A DNA stretch of 10,311 nt from Dehalococcoidales bacterium (GTDB lineage: Bacteria > Chloroflexota > Dehalococcoidia > Dehalococcoidales > RBG-16-60-22), in the NCBI GenBank assembly GCA_030603605.1, contig JAUVXN010000042.1:1-10311 (forward strand), given 5' to 3'. The translations under genes were made by a program, and so were the position numbers. Shown here piece after piece: positions 4,293 through 10,311 of this stretch; positions within the stretch are counted from its first letter, which is position 1, and every line of letters starts with the position of its first letter. The notes beneath the pieces were generated by a model. The model ran no database searches, was not told the DNA's origin, and saw only the letters and a list, made by a program, of their open reading frames with translations.

Positions 4293-6794
4293 TTATTTCC
4301 CCTTTTTTCTCGGCTTTACTTCTTTCTCAGCTTTACTTTCCACCTTCTCCTTTTTCACCTCAAAGGAAGTAATAGCTACCACCTCATCACCAGGGCTAAG
4401 CCTCATTAGCTTTACCCCCTGGGTGCTCCTGCCCTGAACAGTGATACCCAGCCTGGGGTCTTTTTCCGCTACTGGAGTGCGGGTGACAATCCCATCAGCC
4501 GATATTATCATCACCTGCTCAGTCAGGGAAACTACTTTAGACGCAGACACGTCACCCGTCTTTCCAACAATTTTGAAAGTCCTTACCCCGCTGCCAGCCC
4601 GGTGCTGCCGTGGGTATTGACTAATCGAGGTGAGCTTACCAAAGCCACCGGTAGTCACCACTAACAGGCAAGCACCTTCCCCAGCTTTATCCATACCGAC
4701 CACATGGTCGCCAGACGCCCGGCGGATGGCACGCACCCCACCACTGGTTCTGGAGCTAGCCCTTACACTGGAGACAGCAAACCTGATTGACTGCCCTTTT
4801 TGAGTCACGAATATGATATCATCCTGGTCAGTGGCCAAACATGCTGATACCAACTCGTCTCCCTGCTCCAAATCCATAGCAATGAGTCCGCTACTCCGCA
4901 CCGAAGCGAACTTATCCACCGCCGTCTTCTTTATCTCCCCCTGATGAGTAGCCATCAACATATAGGTATCCGGCACAAAATCAGTCACGGCTACCATAGC
5001 CGTAACCCTCTCCCCCTCAGTGACGGGGAATAAATTAATCACCGCTGTCCCTTTAGCCACCCGGGAGGTATCGGCCGGCGTCTCGTAACACTTGAGGGAG
5101 TAAACCTTACCCCGGTTAGTAAAGAAAAACAGGGTATCATGGGTATCAGCCACAGACAGCAGCATCACAGGGTCACCTTCCCTGGTAACCATACCAATAA
5201 TACCCTTACCACCACGGTGCTGCGGTGTGTAGGCACGTGATGGGACTCTTTTGACATATCCCCGGTTGCTGAGTGACACCACCATTCTTTGATGGGGGAT
5301 GAGGTCTTCCTCGGCAAATTCCATCACTCCCTGCTCAATTATCTGGGTTCGCCGTGGGTCACCATATTTAGACTTCAATTCATCCACTTCTCCCTTTATC
5401 AGGAGAAGCATTCGTCTCGGGTTAGCCAGGAGGTCTTCCAGATAAGCAATCGTTTTTACTACCTCAGCATACTCATCAAGTATCTTGCGCCGCTCCAGAT
5501 TAGCCAGGCGGCGTAACTGCATGTCAAGAATAGCCTGCGCCTGAGTCTGGGATAAGCCGAAGTCAGCCATAAGGCTTTGGCGAGCCGCTTCAACTGTATC
5601 AGACCTTCGGATAGTAGCAATCACTTTATCTATATTATCCAGAGCGATTTTAAGCCCTTCCAGGATATGAGCTCTCGCCTTAGCCTCTTTCAGTTCAAAT
5701 CTAGAGCGCCGGGTAATAACCTCATGGCGGAAACTTATATAATATTGAAGTGCCTCTTTAAGGCTAATTACCCTGGGCTGCCCATCAACCAGAGCCAGCA
5801 TGTTCACGAAGAAAGAGGACTGCATGGCAGTATATTTATATAGATTGTTGAGCAAGTGCTCCGGGTGAGCTTCCTTTTTTAACTCGATGACAACACGCAT
5901 ACCCTGGCGGTCTGATTCATCGCGCAGTTCGCTGATACCCACAATTTTCTTATTCCTGACCAGCTCAGCCATGGTCTCTATCAGGGCAGCCTTATTCGTC
6001 TGATAAGGAAGCTCAGTAACCACTATTCGATGACGTCCGGTCCCTGGCATGTCTTCGATACGAACCTTAGCCCGAATCACTATTTTGCCATGTCCGGTAG
6101 CATAGGCATTCCTGATCCCTTCCTGCCCCAGAATGATGCCGGCGGTAGGAAAATCAGGTCCCTTAATAAATTGGGTAAGCTCATCAATCGCAGCCCGAGG
6201 CTTATCAATGAGATAAGAAATGGCATCACACACCTCACCGAGATTATGTGGAGGGATATTGGTCGCCATCCCCACTGCAATGCCGGAACTGCCATTAAGC
6301 AGCAAGTTGGGCACCCGGGTGGGCAGAACTTTAGGCTCCTTGAGACTGTCATCAAAGTTGGGCATAAAGTCCACGGTATCCTTATCTATATCAACCAGCA
6401 TCTCTTCGGCAATTCTGGCCAGACGCGCCTCGGTATAACGCATAGCTGCCGGGGGGTCATTATCCACGCTACCAAAATTACCCTGTCCATCAACCAGTAG
6501 ATAACGCATTGAGAAATCCTGTGCCATACGCACCATGGCATCATAAACAGAAGTATCGCCATGAGGATGATACTTACCTAAAACCTCACCGACAATACGG
6601 GCGCTCTTCTTATGGGGACCGGCATGCCTTAGTCCCATGTCATCCATAGCATAAAGAATACGCCGATGCACTGGCTTTAATCCGTCCCGCACATCAGGTA
6701 AGGCACGGGAAACGATGACGCTCATCGCGTAATCAAGGTAAGAACTCCGCATCTCGTCTTCTATGTTTATTGGTTTAACCGTTCCTAAAACCAT
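4293..6794 (-). CDS. gyrA: DNA gyrase subunit A
   Basis: An 833-residue full-length GyrA, the breakage-reunion subunit of the GyrA2GyrB2 type II topoisomerase that introduces negative supercoils with ATP. The winged-helix/tower region contains [20 protein letters not shown] (residues 65-84) and the catalytic tyrosine in [10 protein letters not shown] (Y120). The quinolone-binding pair equivalent to E. coli Ser83/Asp87 is Thr81/Asp85. The C-terminal beta-pinwheel begins near residue 500 and carries a GyrA-box variant, QHRGGKG (525-531), instead of QRRGGKG; its presence argues for GyrA over ParC. The C-terminus is a Lys/Glu-rich basic tail ([20 protein letters not shown]) rather than the acidic tail seen in E. 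coli. GGAGG (6810-6806) lies 11 nt before the ATG, a rather long spacer. It follows the TPR gene by 20 nt and is very probably co-transcribed with it. It converges on the radical SAM gene with a 9-nt gap and no visible hairpin terminator. Confidence 0.97.
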   Translation of the reverse strand: MVLGTVKPINIEDEMRSSYLDYAMSVIVSRALPDVRDGLKPVHRRILYAMDDMGLRHAGPHKKSARIVGEVLGKYHPHGDTSVYDAMVRMAQDFSMRYLLVDGQGNFGSVDNDPPAAMRYTEARLARIAEEMLVDIDKDTVDFMPNFDDSLKEPKVLPTRVPNLLLNGSSGIAVGMATNIPPHNLGEVCDAISYLIDKPRAAIDELTQFIKGPDFPTAGIILGQEGIRNAYATGHGKIVIRAKVRIEDMPGTGRHRIVVTELPYQTNKAALIETMAELVRNKKIVGISELRDESDRQGMRVVIELKKEAHPEHLLNNLYKYTAMQSSFFVNMLALVDGQPRVISLKEALQYYISFRHEVITRRSRFELKEAKARAHILEGLKIALDNIDKVIATIRRSDTVEAARQSLMADFGLSQTQAQAILDMQLRRLANLERRKILDEYAEVVKTIAYLEDLLANPRRMLLLIKGEVDELKSKYGDPRRTQIIEQGVMEFAEEDLIPHQRMVVSLSNRGYVKRVPSRAYTPQHRGGKGIIGMVTREGDPVMLLSVADTHDTLFFFTNRGKVYSLKCYETPADTSRVAKGTAVINLFPVTEGERVTAMVAVTDFVPDTYMLMATHQGEIKKTAVDKFASVRSSGLIAMDLEQGDELVSACLATDQDDIIFVTQKGQSIRFAVSSVRASSRTSGGVRAIRRASGDHVVGMDKAGEGACLLVVTTGGFGKLTSISQYPRQHRAGSGVRTFKIVGKTGDVSASKVVSLTEQVMIISADGIVTRTPVAEKDPRLGITVQGRSTQGVKLMRLSPGDEVVAITSFEVKKEKVESKAEKEVKPRKKGK

Positions 6795-6814
6795 GTCCGT
6801 TTGAACCTCCTATC

Positions 6815-7633
6815 CTACTCTTCATCGCTAACCAGGCCATCATTAATATTAGTCGCCTCCTCAGGCAATACCTCAATTTGCTCCCCGCCGATTATGGTAT
6901 AACCGGGCTCTTCTATCGCTTCCTCCCCATACTCCGGCTCTATCTTGACCATTCTCTCGTCAACATGGGGGCGGAGTTCCTCCACCCCCTTAGGCGGGAA
7001 GGAAAGCCGACCCACCTGGCTCGGGTCCTGATACACTTCTCTAATAATAACGGTCATCGCTTCTTCCGTAGAGCTGACAATAGCTGTGGAATACTGGTTA
7101 CCCCCCCCAAATAATTTGATGAGTCGCTGCCCATGCCTAGGCTCAACTTGTCCCAGATACTCCCCACGTCTATTTTCCACTACCAAATTAGTGTCATTTA
7201 CCTTCAAATACACCTCGTTACCAGCCACCATCCTGGCCCGTACCTCATTTGGCGCCAGGTGATAAAGGTTAACCACGCCGGCTTTGCCTATTTCCTCAAT
7301 AAAGTGATGAGGCTCAACCTTAGGATGCTCACCCTCTGAACTCACCACCGCCTCCCCTAAGTAGCTTAACCGCTGCAGATTCTTCTTGGCAATGGTATTA
7401 AAAGGGTCGAGTCCTGTAGTTCGGCTGTAAGCTTCCCTTGCCTGCGAATACTCCCCCAGTTCTATATAAGCCCTGCCCAAACGATTATAGGTATCGACAT
7501 CCCTGGGAAAGTCCTCTATTATGAGCTTATTAACCGATACTGCCTCCCGCCACCGACCTTGCATAGCCAAATCTATAGCCTGCCGACTGCGCTGCCGTTT
7601 TAGTCTTGCCAGCCTTTCTTCCTGATATGTCAT
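6815..7633 (-). CDS. Tetratricopeptide-repeat protein upstream of gyrA
   Basis: A 272-residue soluble protein read from the ATG at 7633. A basic N-terminal helix (MTYQEERLARLKRQRSRQ) leads into a helical unit (AIDLAMQGRWREAVSVNKLI) and one clear TPR (DVDTYNRLGRAYIELGEYSQAREAYSRTTGLDPFN, about 46-79), so it probably serves protein-protein contacts. Residues about 115-200 look like a beta-rich domain (VYLKVNDTNLVV, GEYLGQVEPRHGQRLIKLF) that I cannot name, and the tail is strongly acidic. The frame is also open from a TTG at 7666, which has GGAG 9 nt upstream. I prefer 7633 because the family pattern, as I recall it, starts near the EER motif, and because a promoter candidate (7698-7670) would put the transcript start at or after 7666. 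It precedes gyrA by 20 nt; no functional link to gyrase is shown. Confidence 0.82.
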   Translation of the reverse strand: MTYQEERLARLKRQRSRQAIDLAMQGRWREAVSVNKLIIEDFPRDVDTYNRLGRAYIELGEYSQAREAYSRTTGLDPFNTIAKKNLQRLSYLGEAVVSSEGEHPKVEPHHFIEEIGKAGVVNLYHLAPNEVRARMVAGNEVYLKVNDTNLVVENRRGEYLGQVEPRHGQRLIKLFGGGNQYSTAIVSSTEEAMTVIIREVYQDPSQVGRLSFPPKGVEELRPHVDERMVKIEPEYGEEAIEEPGYTIIGGEQIEVLPEEATNINDGLVSDEE

Positions 7634-7669
7634 TACCCGCCCCGGAACTAAACTTAATTTTGACAATAT

Positions 7670-7698
7670 ATTTTACTCCAACCGAAGCAACCAAACAA
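7670..7698 (-). promoter_or_regulatory. Candidate promoter of the TPR-gyrA operon
   Basis: On the minus strand TTGTTT (7698-7693, 3/6 to consensus) is followed after 17 bp by TAAAAT (7675-7670, 5/6). The predicted transcript start near 7663 leaves a leader of about 30 nt before the ATG at 7633 and would exclude the TTG at 7666 as a start. The -35 is poor, so this is tentative. Confidence 0.35.
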
Positions 7699-7727
7699 GA
7701 GGGGGTCAGGCTTAACAAAGAACTAAT

Positions 7728-7756
7728 TTGACGAACTACCCCACTATTGTTAAAAT
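7728..7756 (+). promoter_or_regulatory. Near-consensus sigma-70 promoter of the NifU-like gene
   Basis: TTGACG (7728-7733, 5/6) and TAAAAT (7751-7756, 5/6) are separated by exactly 17 bp. Transcription would start near 7763, about 31 nt before the ATG at 7794. This is the best promoter in the window. Confidence 0.65.
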
Positions 7757-7781
7757 TAAATCACGTGTTTAACTAATTATG

Positions 7782-7787
7782 AAGGAG
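7782..7787 (+). promoter_or_regulatory. Shine-Dalgarno deciding the NifU-like start
   Basis: AAGGAG at 7782-7787 lies 6 nt before the ATG at 7794 and 3 nt before the ATG at 7791. The ATG at 7779 overlaps this site; starting there would translate the ribosome-binding site itself as MKEIM. 7794 has the best spacing. Confidence 0.6.
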
Positions 7788-7793
7788 ATTATG

Positions 7794-8012
7794 ATGCGCG
7801 ACAAGGTAGAAGAGGTGCTGGATAAAATACGACCCCAGCTGATGATGGATGGGGGTAATGTGGAACTGGTTGAGGTTAATGAGGGTACCGTCAAAGTAAG
7901 ACTAACCGGTGCTTGTGGTGACTGCCCCATGGCCACCATGACCTTAAAGATGGGGATTGAGAAAATCTTAAAGCAGGAAATTCCTGAAATTAAGGAAGTC
8001 GTAGCTGCCTAA
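7794..8012 (+). CDS. NifU-like Fe-S cluster scaffold (NifU C-terminal domain)
   Basis: A 72-residue single-domain protein (MRDKVEEVLDKIRPQL...). It matches the NifU C-terminal domain: the DGGNVELVEV segment (residues 19-28), then GACGDCPMATMTLKMGIEK (39-57) with the CxxC pair C41 and C44 that holds a transient Fe-S cluster for delivery to apoproteins. The full length is normal for stand-alone Nfu proteins. An in-frame ATG at 7779 adds five residues but overlaps the Shine-Dalgarno, and a second ATG at 7791 is too close to it. The gene stands alone between divergent (TPR) and convergent (aspartokinase) neighbours with its own strong promoter; no other suf/isc/nif genes are visible. A supply role for Fe-S enzymes such as the radical SAM protein is reasonable but not shown by context. 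Confidence 0.93.
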   Translation: MRDKVEEVLDKIRPQLMMDGGNVELVEVNEGTVKVRLTGACGDCPMATMTLKMGIEKILKQEIPEIKEVVAA

Positions 8013-8016
8013 AAAC

Positions 8017-9237
8017 CTATTCCTCTGTTTCCACCTCAAACGCCCGGTGCAAGGTACGGACTGCGTCCTTTACCCCAGCCTCATCAATAATGCAGGTTAT
8101 CCTTATTTCTGAGGTCGTAATTAACTGGATATTTATATTTTTTTCACTTAGGGCGCTAAACATCCTGGCGGCATAGCCGGGGGTATCCTGCATTCCGGTG
8201 CCGACAATACTTACCTTGCCCAATTTTGAATCGCTGACACACTCCCTGGCACCAATGGACCTGGCTATAGGTTCAACTACCTCCATGGCTCCAGCCAACT
8301 GGCTTTTAGCCACAGTAAAGGTCAGGTCGGTGATACCCTGAATGCTGGCATTCTGAACAATGGTATCGACACTGATACCTGCCTTAGCCAGAGGGCCAAA
8401 GATAGTCGCGGCAATACCGGGATGGTCAGGAACACCGACCGCAGTTATCTTGGCCACGTCAAGGTCATGAGCGATACTTCTCACTTTATTTCGCACTTCC
8501 ATAGATACCCCTCCATGAATTAATGTCCCCGGCTTTTCAGTAAAGCTAGAAGCTACCAGAATAGGAATGTTGTGTAGCTCCCCCAGCTCAACCGCCCGCA
8601 GGTGCATCACCTTAGTCCCATAGCTTGCCAGCTCCAGCATTTCCTCGTAGCCAATCTCGGCTAAAGGTTGAGCCTCAGGAACCAGGCGCGGGTCAGCAGT
8701 ATAAACACCGTCAACATCGGTGTATATCTGGCACACCTCAGCCCCGAGGCTGGCTGCCAGAGCCACGGCGGTAGTATCGGAGCCACCCCGCCCCAGAGTG
8801 GTCACGTCCATCTCATCAGTAGCCCCCTGGAAGCCAGCAACAATGACAATATTTCCCTTTTCCAGCTCCTTAACCACCCGCCTGGACTCCACCTTGAGGA
8901 TGCGGGCACCACTATGGGCGGAGTCAGTCCGTATCCCCGCCTGGGCACCGCTGAGGCTGATTGCCGGATAACTCATATTATGGAGCGCCATCGCCAGTAA
9001 GGTGCTGGAAACAACCTCACCGGTGGAAAGCAGGAAATCAAGTTCCCGCTCATCCGGGTGGTCCACAACCTGGTAAGCCAGCCTGATTAGCTCGTCAGTG
9101 GTATCACCCATTGCCGAGATGACTACCACCACCTGGTTACCCTTGTCTTTGGTGGCAGCGACACGTCGGGCTACATTTTTAATCCGCTCCGCATTTGCCA
9201 CCGACGAGCCGCCATATTTTTGAACAATTAGCGCCAT
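8017..9237 (-). CDS. lysC: Aspartate kinase (aspartokinase), LysC type
   Basis: A 406-residue monofunctional aspartokinase, which phosphorylates L-aspartate with ATP as the first step of the lysine, threonine, methionine and diaminopimelate pathway. The catalytic amino-acid-kinase domain (about 1-245) shows KYGGSSVA (7-14), VVVISAMGDTTDEL (36-50), FLLSTGEVVSS (68-78), TTLGRGGSDTTA (146-157) and YTDVDGVYTADPR (172-184). Two ACT domains follow (about 265-335 and 342-402), with DTIVQN (291-296) and the TSEIRI segment (375-380), consistent with feedback inhibition by lysine and/or threonine; which effector cannot be told. The ATG at 9237 immediately follows the TAA of the upstream gene with no spacer, so translation is probably coupled; a GGGAAGG tract lies inside that gene. 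The stop is 4 nt from the convergent NifU-like stop. No homoserine dehydrogenase domain is fused. Confidence 0.97.
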   Translation of the reverse strand: MALIVQKYGGSSVANAERIKNVARRVAATKDKGNQVVVVISAMGDTTDELIRLAYQVVDHPDERELDFLLSTGEVVSSTLLAMALHNMSYPAISLSGAQAGIRTDSAHSGARILKVESRRVVKELEKGNIVIVAGFQGATDEMDVTTLGRGGSDTTAVALAASLGAEVCQIYTDVDGVYTADPRLVPEAQPLAEIGYEEMLELASYGTKVMHLRAVELGELHNIPILVASSFTEKPGTLIHGGVSMEVRNKVRSIAHDLDVAKITAVGVPDHPGIAATIFGPLAKAGISVDTIVQNASIQGITDLTFTVAKSQLAGAMEVVEPIARSIGARECVSDSKLGKVSIVGTGMQDTPGYAARMFSALSEKNINIQLITTSEIRITCIIDEAGVKDAVRTLHRAFEVETEE

Positions 9238-10311
9238 TTATTTTTTAACCTTCCCTAACAGTCTACCCATTATTTTATACCCTTCCTCAATGAAAAAGCC
9301 AGTGATTTTGGCTTCAGCCTCGGTGAATCTCCTTGCTCCGTTTGAGTTAAACCCCGGTCCCCAGAGCAGAAACGGCACCGGGTCACCGGTATGGGTGCGA
9401 ACTGGAATCGGGGTGGGGTGGTCGGGCATAACCAGCAGGCGAAGGTCTCCCCCCCAACTGCGAAGTCGGCTGACAACCTCACTGTCTATTCTCTGGAGAG
9501 CCTCTACTTTATCATTAATTGAGGCGTCGTGCGCCGCCTCATCCGGTGCCTCAACATGAATAACCACCAGGTCATGCTTCCCCAGTGCATTGAGGGCGCC
9601 GACCGCCTGAGCGACATAGTCGTTGTCCTGACCAGCAGTTACCCCGGGACTAGCCAAGACATCCATCCCCACCATCCGCGCCAGGCCGCCAAGAAGGTCA
9701 ACCCCTGAAGTCATCGCCGCATCGAGGCCATAAACCTGCCTGAAAGCAGGCATATCCGGTAACTGACCGCTACCCCAGAATGGCCAGATAGTGGTAGCCG
9801 GTATATCACCGCGAGCTTTCCGCTCTATGTTGACCGGATGCTCCCGCAGCACCGCTTCCGAGCGTGCCATCAGGTCTCCAAGCAACTCGCTTCCCGAACC
9901 TCTGGGAAGAAGGTCGGCAATGGGCTTGTCCGGAATATCATGCGGCGGAGTACACTCAGCCAGAAGCGCATCCTCATGCCCTTTAAGCTTTAATATGTGC
10001 CGGTAGCTGACGCCCGGGAAAAACTGGACTTCATCGCTGCCGAGACTTTCTTTTAAAGCGGCAATAAGGGCTTGAGCCTCATCGGTGCTGATGTAACCCG
10101 AACTGTAGCTCCACATCTTTCCATCACGAACAGCCACCAGATTACAGCGAAAAACAACCTCCCCTTCATCAATGCTAATGCCCATGCTCCTGGCTTCAAT
10201 GGCTGCCCGGCCGCGGTAATAGACCTTTGGGTCGTAGCCAAGTACCGACATGCAGGCGCAGGCGCTGCTCGGTTCCATACCCGGCGGTACGGTGCGGACC
10301 AGCCCCAGAAT
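9238..10311 (-). CDS. apgM: ApgM-family phosphomutase/putative homoserine kinase, 5' partial
   Basis: The frame is open to the right edge (ILGLVRTVPPG precedes the first Met at 10278), so the gene is truncated at its N-terminus, by roughly 40 residues judging from family length near 400. It belongs to the alkaline phosphatase superfamily, archaeal-type cofactor-independent phosphoglycerate mutase group: PPGMEPSSACACMSVLGYDP near the start, GISIDEGEVVFRCNL, FFPGVSYRHIL, and the metal-binding blocks VEAPDEAAHD and MPDHPTPIPVRTHTGDPVPF. The usual GSDVAN around the nucleophile is SSACAC here: the Ser is kept, the Asp and Asn are not. The gene directly abuts aspartokinase (TAA next to ATG). Relatives that lie beside threonine-pathway genes have been proposed to be homoserine kinases (TIGR02535 group), and that is my preferred alternative to a glycolytic 3-phosphoglycerate to 2-phosphoglycerate mutase. 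Membership of the superfamily is secure; substrate is not. Confidence 0.9.
   Translation of the reverse strand: MLGLVRTVPPGMEPSSACACMSVLGYDPKVYYRGRAAIEARSMGISIDEGEVVFRCNLVAVRDGKMWSYSSGYISTDEAQALIAALKESLGSDEVQFFPGVSYRHILKLKGHEDALLAECTPPHDIPDKPIADLLPRGSGSELLGDLMARSEAVLREHPVNIERKARGDIPATTIWPFWGSGQLPDMPAFRQVYGLDAAMTSGVDLLGGLARMVGMDVLASPGVTAGQDNDYVAQAVGALNALGKHDLVVIHVEAPDEAAHDASINDKVEALQRIDSEVVSRLRSWGGDLRLLVMPDHPTPIPVRTHTGDPVPFLLWGPGFNSNGARRFTEAEAKITGFFIEEGYKIMGRLLGKVKK

Noticed and set aside
6030..6500. 156-codon plus-strand open frame
   Set aside because: It is entirely antisense to the conserved N-terminal part of gyrA, which is unambiguous; no family resemblance.
8668..9000. 110-codon plus-strand open frame
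   Set aside because: Antisense to the catalytic domain of aspartokinase; no independent evidence of coding.
10278..10278. Met at 10278 considered as the true start of the ApgM-like gene
   Set aside because: The frame stays open to the edge and the preceding residues LVRTVPPG match the family, so the Met is internal and the gene is partial.

Overview
The window looks like a chromosomal segment of an anaerobic or microaerophilic bacterium, most likely Chloroflexota (Dehalococcoidia-like). That assignment is an inference from overall protein character and from the combination of a B12-binding/radical SAM protein, a TPR gene next to gyrA, and an archaeal-type phosphoglycerate mutase homologue next to an aspartokinase. 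No rRNA or marker gene in the window proves it.

Layout: (1) 1-133, minus strand: the N-terminal 44 codons of an aspartate/glutamate racemase family gene that runs off the left edge, with a good promoter at 191-220. (2) 134-602: a non-coding stretch with two hairpin repeats, two operator-like palindromes and a plus-strand promoter. (3) 603-2299, plus strand: an AT-rich, tightly packed three-gene cassette. It holds a TIGR04255-like protein, an unrecognised small protein whose start lies 107 nt inside the previous gene behind a strong Shine-Dalgarno, and a protein with a conserved SQDCDL motif. A hairpin/T-tract terminator follows at 2349-2373. (4) 2436-4283, plus strand: a B12-binding-like/radical SAM protein resembling TIGR03960. 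(5) 4293-7633, minus strand: a TPR gene followed by gyrA, 20 nt apart, convergent with the radical SAM gene. (6) 7794-8012, plus strand: a NifU C-terminal-domain Fe-S scaffold with a near-consensus promoter. (7) 8017-10311, minus strand: a phosphoglycerate mutase (archaeal type) homologue truncated by the right edge, whose stop codon directly abuts the ATG of an aspartate kinase.

Most of the window is housekeeping: topoisomerase, Fe-S assembly and amino-acid biosynthesis. Two places deserve attention. The first is the 603-2299 cassette, which is lower in GC than its neighbours, lies between hairpin repeats, has its own promoter, operator-like palindrome and terminator, and encodes only uncharacterised proteins. 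It has the look of a horizontally acquired accessory module (a defence-like or regulatory role is possible but unproven). The second is the 'phosphoglycerate mutase', whose operon position with aspartokinase and altered active-site motif suggest it may be an alkaline-phosphatase-superfamily homoserine kinase of threonine biosynthesis rather than a glycolytic enzyme.
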